This document shows positions 51,943 through 57,626 of a DNA stretch of 57,626 nucleotides, in pieces. How positions within the stretch are numbered: the first letter of the stretch is position 1; each line of letters begins with the position of its first letter. The DNA comes from Phycisphaerae bacterium (GTDB lineage Bacteria; Planctomycetota; Phycisphaerae; Sedimentisphaerales; Anaerohalosphaeraceae): contig JAAYCR010000076.1 of NCBI GenBank assembly GCA_012729675.1, forward strand, positions 1 to 57,626. Direction: 5' to 3'. Both the position numbers and the translations under genes were made by a program. The notes below the pieces were generated by a model. That model saw nothing but the letters and a program-made list of their open reading frames with translations. It was not told where the DNA came from and ran no database searches.

Positions 51943-53211
51943 TTATTCGTGCCGCAGGGCCTCGATGGGATTGAGACGCGCGGCCTTAATCGCCGGGAAC
52001 ATGCCGAAGACGACGCCGACAAAGGCCGAGAAACCGAACGAGACGGCAATGGCCCACGCGGGAATCTGCGTTTGTTCCATCAGCGGGGCGGAGTTGGCGA
52101 TGACGCTGGCCAGCAAGTGTCCGAAACCGACGCCGATAAGACCGCCGATCATGCACAACACGACCGCTTCGACCAGAAACTGCGTCAAGATGGCGGACGG
52201 CCGCGCCCCGACGGCTTTGCGCAGACCGATTTCGCGTGTACGCTCCGATACCGAGACCAGCATAATATTCATAATCCCGACGCCGCCGACCAAAAGTGAG
52301 ATACTGACAACCCCGGCGGCGACCAGCGTAATCATCCCCATGACCTCCTTGAATTGGCGGACTTCGTTTTCCATCAGGAAAACGCCGAAGTTGTCCGGTT
52401 CGCCGGGGCGCAGGCCGCGGGTGCGGCGCAGAAAGAAGCGAATCTCCGCTCTGGCCTCATCGGCAACCGTGGAGTCGCGGCAACTGGCCATCACGCGAAT
52501 CCAGGGCATACGGACCAGCTTGGCGGCGGTGGTATAAGGGATATAGGCTTCCATCGGGTCATCGGAGCCGCCGAACATCATGCCGGTATTGGGCTTGTCT
52601 TCCACCACGCCGGCCACCAGGTAAGAATTAATTCCCAGTTGAATGATCTGGCCGGAACAGTCGCGATCCATCTGCAGTTTGTCGCGCAGTTGGGCGGTGA
52701 TGATGCAGACATAACGACCCTGACTTTCGTCGAGCATCGAGAACGGACGGCCGAAGACAATGGGACGGTTTTCGATCTTGAACCAGCTTGCATCGACGCC
52801 GGTGACGGAGACCGAATCCACCGTGCGATTCATATAGCGGCCGGGGACGCGGCCGGCATTGGCGATCAACGAGATAAATTCGACCGAGGGGCAGTGCTCC
52901 AGCAGGCCTTCAAAGTGCTTGGCCTCAAATCGCAATTGCCAGGTGGGGGCGTTTTTCTGCGGGCCGGAACTGGGCTGTTCGGGCCAGATGAAGATTTTGC
53001 GCGTGCCGAACATCTCGAAGTTTTCCAGAATTTTGCGGTTCATCCCCTCCATCGCCGCGATGACCGCCGAGACCGAAGAGACGCCGATAATGATGCCCAG
53101 CGTCGTCAGGATGCTGCGCGTCTTGTTGACCCATATCTGGCTCAAGGCCAGCGCTGCGCTTTGCAGGACGAGCCGAAACAGGAACAGCGGGAACATAAGG
53201 AGGGCTGTCAT
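51943..53211 (-). CDS. MacB-type ABC transporter permease (FtsX-like)
   Basis: A 422-residue permease with the MacB layout: one N-terminal transmembrane helix after SQIWVNKTRSILTTLGIIIGVSSVSAVIA, a large periplasmic MacB-PCD domain (about residues 60-260), and three C-terminal helices in the FtsX domain, including SISLLVGGVGIMNIMLVSVSERTREIGLRKAVGA. Unlike E. coli MacB the ATPase is a separate gene. It overlaps the ATPase gene by four bases. It would move substrates from the periplasm through the TolC duct without crossing the inner membrane. Confidence 0.93.
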   Translation of the reverse strand: MTALLMFPLFLFRLVLQSAALALSQIWVNKTRSILTTLGIIIGVSSVSAVIAAMEGMNRKILENFEMFGTRKIFIWPEQPSSGPQKNAPTWQLRFEAKHFEGLLEHCPSVEFISLIANAGRVPGRYMNRTVDSVSVTGVDASWFKIENRPIVFGRPFSMLDESQGRYVCIITAQLRDKLQMDRDCSGQIIQLGINSYLVAGVVEDKPNTGMMFGGSDDPMEAYIPYTTAAKLVRMPWIRVMASCRDSTVADEARAEIRFFLRRTRGLRPGEPDNFGVFLMENEVRQFKEVMGMITLVAAGVVSISLLVGGVGIMNIMLVSVSERTREIGLRKAVGARPSAILTQFLVEAVVLCMIGGLIGVGFGHLLASVIANSAPLMEQTQIPAWAIAVSFGFSAFVGVVFGMFPAIKAARLNPIEALRHE

Positions 53212-53954
53212 CGTTCGCCTCCTATCTGTTCGCCGTCGCGCAGCGGGCGGGCGGGATCCTTCTCGGTGGGCAGGTCGCTGATGATCTGTCCGTCGCGCAT
53301 CCGTACGATACGCCGTGCCCGAACGGCAATGTCGACTTCGTGCGTGACCATGATGATGGTCTGGCCTTCGCGGTAGAGCTTTTCAAACAGCAGCATGATG
53401 CCGTCGCTGGTGGCGGTGTCGAGGTTGCCGGTCGGCTCGTCGGCCAGCAGCAGGCTGGGCTGGTTAACCAGCGCCCGGGCGACGGCGACACGCTGTTTTT
53501 CGCCGCCGCTGAGTTGATTGGGTTTGTGGTGGATGCGTTCGCCCAAACCGACACGTTCAAGGGCTTCCCGCGCCATCCGCCGCCGCTTCCAGAAGGAAAT
53601 GTCCGAGTAGATCAGCGGCAGTTCCACGTTTTTGAGGGCGCTAAGCCGGCCCATCAGTTCAAACGACTGAAAGACAAATCCGATCTGCCGGTTACGAACG
53701 TGCGCCAGCTGCCCTTCGCTCATACGCGTGGTGTTGATGCCATTGAGGAGGTAATCGCCTTTGTCGGCGCGATCCAGACAGCCGAGGATATTCATCAGGG
53801 TGCTTTTGCCCGATCCGCTGTGCCCCATGACCGCGACATACTCGTTGGTCCGGATACTGAGGTCCACGCCGCGCAGGGCACGGACTTTCTCGGCGCCAAC
53901 GACATAGGTCCGTTCCAGTTGACAGATTTCGATCAAGCGACTGCCGCTGTTCAT
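53208..53954 (-). CDS. ABC transporter ATPase of the MacB/LolD type
   Basis: A 248-residue ATPase. Walker A GHSGSGKST, Q-loop region IGFVFQSFELMGRLSALKNVELPL, signature LSGGEKQRVAVARAL, Walker B LLLADEPTGNLD and the switch His in IMVTHEVDIA are all present. The sequence around the Q loop is that of the LolD/MacB/FtsE group, which pairs with FtsX-type permeases. It overlaps the adaptor gene and the permease gene by four bases each, so the three proteins are made from one message in near-equal amounts. Confidence 0.95.
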   Translation of the reverse strand: MNSGSRLIEICQLERTYVVGAEKVRALRGVDLSIRTNEYVAVMGHSGSGKSTLMNILGCLDRADKGDYLLNGINTTRMSEGQLAHVRNRQIGFVFQSFELMGRLSALKNVELPLIYSDISFWKRRRMAREALERVGLGERIHHKPNQLSGGEKQRVAVARALVNQPSLLLADEPTGNLDTATSDGIMLLFEKLYREGQTIIMVTHEVDIAVRARRIVRMRDGQIISDLPTEKDPARPLRDGEQIGGER

Positions 53955-55351
53955 CGTGGGCCTCGTTGGGGTCGCGAGTTATCGGCAGCAGAGGAGATGT
54001 TGCCGGAAGACGGGACATCGGACTCGGATTCTTCGCGGACGGCAGTGTTGTGTTCTAGGGTTTCGAGCACCTTGTAGGGTCCCACGATGACGCGGTCCTC
54101 CTCGGCAAGGCCCTCGCGGATAAGCGTATGCGTCAAATCGCTGGGACCGATCGTCACCGGCGTGACCACCGCACGGCCGTCGATGAGACAAAAGACCACG
54201 GGCACTTCGGTTTTGCGGACATCGACGAGGACATTGTCGTCCCGGATGGAGGCGGGCAGTTCGTCAACCGAATAGCCCATGACGGCCTGGCTGGGGACCT
54301 TGATGACGTCGGTGTGCCGGCGGGTTTCGATTTCGACGGCCCCGGTCAGGCCGGTGTAGAGCTTGTGGACATCGCCGGCCAGCACAATCCGTGTGCGGTA
54401 ATACTTGACCCCCGACGACGACAAGCGGTGGGTCAGGGCGATGGATTCGACGACACCTTCAAACGTCTCTTCCCAGAAGGCCTGCACGCGCACCTTGGCT
54501 TTCTGACCCACGCTCAGCATTCCGACATTGGCTTCGTCCACCTCGGCGACCAGCATCATCAAGCCCAGGTCAGCGACCTTCATAATGACCGTACCGGGAT
54601 TGTTCATTGTCCCGGTCATCACAACCTCGCCGACTTCGGCGTTCAGTTGCGTCACGACCCCGTCGATCGGCGAGGTGATAGTCGTGTAGCTGAGCGTTTC
54701 GCGGGCCTGATCGACGCGCGCCTGGGCAGCCTCGAGATTATGTTCCATTACGATGAGGTTCAGCTCGGCCGCAGTGATGTTGTGCGTGGCGGATTCGTAT
54801 TGAGCCTTCAATTCCTGATAGGAAAATTCGGTCTGCTCATACGCCGCCTGACTGATGTCGCGGCTTTCGAGAAGCGTTTTCTGGCGTTCGTATTCCAGCC
54901 GCGAACGGTTGACGATGGCCGCCAGTCCCTGCAGTGTGGCTTTTTGGGCGGCAATGCGGGATTTTTCGACGGCAATCTGGGCCTGCTGGGCATCGCGACC
55001 GGCCTCAGCGCTGCGCAGCTGGCTTTCCATATCCGCTGAATCCAGTTGTACCAGCACCGACGCCGGTATCGGCGGATTGGCGGTCGGGTCCCCCTCGGTG
55101 ACAATGCTGCCTTCTTCGTGAGGGAGTCCGAGAATCCGCCCCGAAATCTTGGCACTGATTTCGACCTCTGTTTTCGGCTCGATCTGGCCGGGGGCGCTAA
55201 CAACTTCGATAAACTCTCCACGCCTGACGGTTTCCAGCCGCACGACCTCCCCGGCGGTCTGAGATGTACCGGCACTGCGAATCGTCTTTACCCCAAACCA
55301 GCCGGCTCCGACCACCACAACGATGACAATGCCCACAATAATTTTTTTCAC
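53951..55351 (-). CDS. MacA/HlyD-type periplasmic adaptor subunit
   Basis: A 466-residue membrane-fusion protein of a tripartite efflux pump. One N-terminal helix (IIVGIVIVVVVGAGWFGVKTI) anchors it, followed by a lipoyl-like half (GQIEPKTEVEISAKISGRIL), a long helical hairpin (about residues 95-215), the second lipoyl half (SYTTITSPIDGVVTQL) and a beta barrel with a conserved GQKAKVRVQAF. The start is GTG at 55351, 8 bases after AAAGG; the reading frame is open for 21 more codons, but these lack a good site. The C-terminal tail is Ser- and Asn-rich. It is the first gene of the operon. Confidence 0.9.
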   Translation of the reverse strand: MKKIIVGIVIVVVVGAGWFGVKTIRSAGTSQTAGEVVRLETVRRGEFIEVVSAPGQIEPKTEVEISAKISGRILGLPHEEGSIVTEGDPTANPPIPASVLVQLDSADMESQLRSAEAGRDAQQAQIAVEKSRIAAQKATLQGLAAIVNRSRLEYERQKTLLESRDISQAAYEQTEFSYQELKAQYESATHNITAAELNLIVMEHNLEAAQARVDQARETLSYTTITSPIDGVVTQLNAEVGEVVMTGTMNNPGTVIMKVADLGLMMLVAEVDEANVGMLSVGQKAKVRVQAFWEETFEGVVESIALTHRLSSSGVKYYRTRIVLAGDVHKLYTGLTGAVEIETRRHTDVIKVPSQAVMGYSVDELPASIRDDNVLVDVRKTEVPVVFCLIDGRAVVTPVTIGPSDLTHTLIREGLAEEDRVIVGPYKVLETLEHNTAVREESESDVPSSGNISSAADNSRPQRGPR

Positions 55352-55520
55352 GTTGGTGCCTTTCAACAAAACATTACCCTTGGCTGAGCATCCAGACAAA
55401 CGTTGGAAGCACAATCATATCTCAAACAGGGATAATGAAAAGTGATTTTTTTGTTAATAGACGCCTTGAGGGTAAAAATGTTACCAAAAAAGAGTCATCG
55501 AATGAAATAAATGGTATTAT

Positions 55521-55644
55521 GGTTCTTCTGAATAACGGATAGGTCACCATGAAATAACTGACTTTGCAAGTCGCCTTTGCCTGCGAAAGGACGTTGTCAT
55601 CAGGCAAAGAAATCCCGAAGGGAGGATACATAGTGGCCGGTGTA
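55521..55644 (+). repeat. Dispersed repeat of about 120 bases, copy 2
   Basis: Second copy of the repeat at 22116-22238, in the same orientation. It lies in the gap between the export operon and the BamE-like genes. It is followed at 55656-55669 by GCGTGGGCACGGCC, which also recurs at 56349-56362 after a base change downstream. No gene is supported between 55352 and 55883. Confidence 0.65.
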
Positions 55645-55777
55645 CGATGGCCCTCATACCGCGTGGGCACGGCCCATTATACCCGGCTGTGTATCATCTG
55701 CAAGGCCATGAGGAGAACACCCGGCCATCGTCCTGTAAATCGATAGCGTTGGTCGATTGTTCCAAACCGTCAAAACA

Positions 55778-55811
55778 CCACTGCGGCCGGTTTTGCGTCC
55801 GGCCGCAGTGG
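55778..55811 (-). terminator. Strong stem-loop, probable terminator of the BamE-like gene
   Basis: CCACTGCGGCCGG at 55778-55790 pairs perfectly over 13 bases with 55799-55811, with the 8-base loop TTTTGCGT. On the minus strand it lies 73 bases past the stop of the BamE-like gene and is followed by TGTTTT, a weak T-tract. It may act as a terminator or transcript stabiliser. Confidence 0.6.
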
Positions 55812-55883
55812 CCGGAACAGAAAAATCGGCCGATGGTTTCGGATTATTCAGCCTGAAGACCACGCGAACGCGAGTAACAGCGG

Positions 55884-56243
55884 TTATTTATATGCATCCA
55901 CAACCTGATTGACCGTGCCATCCGGTCCATAGTCAATAATGATCGAGGGCGATGAAAGGGATATCCAGTAAACCGAACGTAATGATTTATCGCTCTGAGA
56001 CGCAATTGTGTCAGGCCGTCCAAGAATAGCCTCAACCTGTTCTTGGGTCATTCCAATTTCTACGACTTCTTTCAATTTATCTGAGTGAGGTCGTGCTAAA
56101 GGCTTTGCTGCCTTGAACCGTTCGCTGGCTTGCGCAATGTCAGGGGGCAACTCATTTGCGTTACGCGCAGAATCAAAAACAACGAAGAAGAATACAATAC
56201 CAATGAGAATTAAGACAACCAATAGTATCGTTTGTGTTTTCAT
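55884..56243 (-). CDS. Membrane-anchored BamE/SmpA-like protein, single domain
   Basis: A 119-residue protein with an N-terminal transmembrane helix (MKTQTILLVVLILIGIVFFF), a short linker and one SmpA/OmlA-like domain: VEIGMTQEQVEAILGRPD, then a YWISL...IIIDYGPDGTV strand pair. The pattern (GMTxxxVxxxLGxP and then a strand with D-x-x-G-x-V) is that of the BamE fold, but there is no lipobox. The start at 56243 is taken because AAAGG lies 9 bases upstream; the longer open frame upstream runs through a repeat. Residues LPPDIAQASERF near the N terminus match LPSDIQSAIEDF of the next gene, so the two are paralogues. Confidence 0.72.
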   Translation of the reverse strand: MKTQTILLVVLILIGIVFFFVVFDSARNANELPPDIAQASERFKAAKPLARPHSDKLKEVVEIGMTQEQVEAILGRPDTIASQSDKSLRSVYWISLSSPSIIIDYGPDGTVNQVVDAYK

Positions 56244-56441
56244 CAATAAAAACCTTTCATACTCTACGGTTTGTGATGCACTTTTACAACATTCAACAGT
56301 CTGCAGGGTGGGCTTCGCCCGCGCCGGACTGTTTGAGATCGCATTTGACAGCGTGGGCACGGCCTGCCCTATCTGACTTGGGTGTAATAGTCTCGTGAAC
56401 TGCATGCATACCATTTCCAAGATTGCAGGGAGGGATGACCA

Positions 56442-57328
56442 TTACTGACCAATGTCGGTACCGGAAATATGAACACATTTCCCTTTTTTATCAAACGTAA
56501 TGACTAACAATCTGGAGTCCGCCAAAAAATAATTCCATGATTCTGCCTGATCACCAATGGTCTTTTTTCCGGGTTCGCCGAGAAGCATAAAAACACCTTC
56601 TTTCTCTATTTCATTCTTTTCCAAAATATTAACGACTCTTTTTACTTCTTCAACGGGAGGGCCGCCTTTTATGACCGTCTCCATATCACGCCACTGTTCT
56701 GCCTTTTTGTAATGAATTCAATGTCAGCCTTCGGCATTAAAGCAAGAGTCTCATTTTTGGGGGATAGTTCGGTTTTTTCGAGATGGGAAACCTTGTCGTT
56801 GTCATCAAATCGGATGGTATATAGATATGTTTTCCCTTTATACAGCCACTTTTTTCCATCATCTGATATTTCATCGGGTTCATACATCTTTGTTAAGACC
56901 AATTCTTGCGTCATGCCAACACGAATAAAGGGCCAGACCCTATCATTGTCTAAAAACTCAATGCCTGGACCTTCAATATGAAAGACTCTTCCCTTGTCAT
57001 CATAATTAATTAGGATCGCTTCGGAATACCAAATCGGATAAATAGAAAGATTCTCAGATGAACCTTCCGTCTCTGGTAAACCGAGAAACTCCTCGACCTT
57101 TGCCTTTGACATCCCGGTTTTGATATAAGGCATAAGTTTTGTAGCCGCTTCTTTACGCAAACCCGTTACCAAGGCATTTTCAGATTGAAAATCTTCAATT
57201 GCACTCTGAATATCTGAAGGCAGCCTAACCTGCAAATCCTCATCTCGTTGATTAATTGACAGAAATAAGATCAACAATATTACAATGGTGAAAACAACGC
57301 TAAGCAATAAATATATAGAGGTTTTCAT
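56442..57328 (-). pseudogene. Triple BamE/SmpA-like membrane protein, frameshifted
   Basis: The first 219 codons (57328 to 56669) encode an N-terminal membrane helix and two SmpA-like domains (IKTGMSKAKVEEFLGLPE and IRVGMTQELVLTKMYEPDE). A third domain (IKGGPPVEEVKRVV followed by LLGEPGKKT and ITFDKKGKCVHI) is encoded in another frame from about 56708 to 56442. The plus-strand T5 run at 56704-56708 is the likely point: one more A on the coding strand would read TKKAEQWRDMETVIKGG and join the parts into one protein of about 295 residues. AAGGA precedes the start at 57328. The break may be real, a sequencing error or slippage at the homopolymer. Function is unknown. Confidence 0.7.
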
Positions 57329-57348
57329 ATGTGTATTCCTTTATAAAT

Positions 57349-57528
57349 TCAACTACGGCTTACGATAAACTCTAATTCTTGTATGCCCGTTTCGTTTTCG
57401 TCAGGGATTTCTATCTCGGTTTCATAAGTTGAAACCAGCAATTCGGTGGAAATGACAGTAGCTTGGATCTTAACCTTGTGGGGTTTTTCTTCAAGAAGAA
57501 TTTGCCTCTTCAAAAAAATTTGTGGGTT
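57349..57528 (-). pseudogene. Possible 3' remnant of an unrecognised gene
   Basis: An open frame of 59 sense codons without a proper start, ending 20 bases before the frameshifted BamE-like gene. Its translation (KPHKVKIQATVISTELLV, then a run of Glu and Asp) looks like the end of a real beta-rich protein, and its spacing to the next gene is that of an operon. Its upstream part is cut by the transposase fragment, which suggests an insertion that removed the 5' end. The call rests on composition and spacing only. Confidence 0.3.
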
Positions 57529-57626
57529 TCAACCGGTTCCGGTAATGCACCAAGATTGTGATACAAGGCCAATTCCAGCGTTTTGAAGCTCTTAAAGCCA
57601 TACGCTTTTCTGGTAGCCAGTTTTGC
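57510..57626 (-). mobile_element. C-terminal end of a transposase (ISL3-like), partial
   Basis: The last 38 codons of a gene entering from the right edge. The translation includes KLATRKAYGFKSFKTLELAL and then HNLGALPEP, which matches the C-terminal pattern (arginine-lysine-AYGF-x-SF) of DDE transposases of the IS204/IS1001/IS1096/IS1165 type. Only the end is visible, so neither activity nor the inverted repeat can be judged. Confidence 0.6.

Noticed and set aside
52354-53376. A 340-codon plus-strand frame opposite the export permease
   Set aside because: Shadow of the ABC permease and ATPase genes, which have complete family motifs on the minus strand.

Overview
The window looks like a chromosomal segment of a planctomycete, most likely of the class Phycisphaerae. 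The reasons are a type IV pilus / type II secretion operon with planctomycete-style prepilins (one ends in the H-X9-DG type tail), a 3-keto-disaccharide hydrolase (DUF1080) protein, a giant secreted protein with dockerin and beta-helix modules, a DUF4914-like protein, and intergenic DNA full of short periodic repeats. This placement is inference from gene content; there is no rRNA or other taxonomic marker in the window. I found no rRNA, tRNA or CRISPR array.

Layout, left to right. 0.2-1.1 kb: a prepilin-like protein. 1.5-5.2 kb (+): two related lipoproteins, a HIT hydrolase and a dGTPase, closely packed behind a good sigma70-type promoter. 5.6-14.1 kb (+): a pilM-N-O-P/gspC-like, pilB/gspE, pilT, pilC/gspF, two-prepilin operon, with heptad-repeat hairpins in two of its gaps. 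14.1-21.9 kb (-): a hydrogenase-maturation-type protease overlapping a DEAD-box helicase, a DUF1080 lipoprotein, a glycogen-synthase-like glycosyltransferase, nnrD, larB and tsaD. 22.4-27.2 kb (+): a MarR regulator, then a membrane-protein / SGNH-hydrolase / lipoprotein / Lnt-like N-acyltransferase group. 27.2-30.2 kb: a frameshifted TIGR01777 epimerase, a PPOX-fold flavoprotein, a thioredoxin-fold protein and a flavodoxin-like protein around a repeat-packed spacer. 30.4-34.0 kb (+): psd, pssA, hemW and a TatD DNase, tightly linked.

34.1-46.4 kb (-) is one open reading frame for a 4088-residue secreted protein: subtilisin-family protease, paired PxPxPA modules, three pectin-lyase-like beta-helix cassettes with glycine-rich inserts, a dockerin and three more PxPxPA modules. 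46.8-50.1 kb (+): aroA and a DUF4914-like P-loop protein, each followed by a terminator. 50.3-55.4 kb (-): a MacAB-TolC-type export operon (adaptor, ATPase, permease, outer-membrane factor). 55.9-57.6 kb (-): BamE/SmpA-like membrane-anchored paralogues, one frameshifted, then the C-terminal end of a transposase running off the right edge.

The most unusual items are the giant multi-cassette protease, the heptanucleotide-periodic intergenic tracts recurring at many loci, the DUF4914-like protein whose P-loop resembles HPr kinase and PEP carboxykinase, and two genes broken at short homopolymers.
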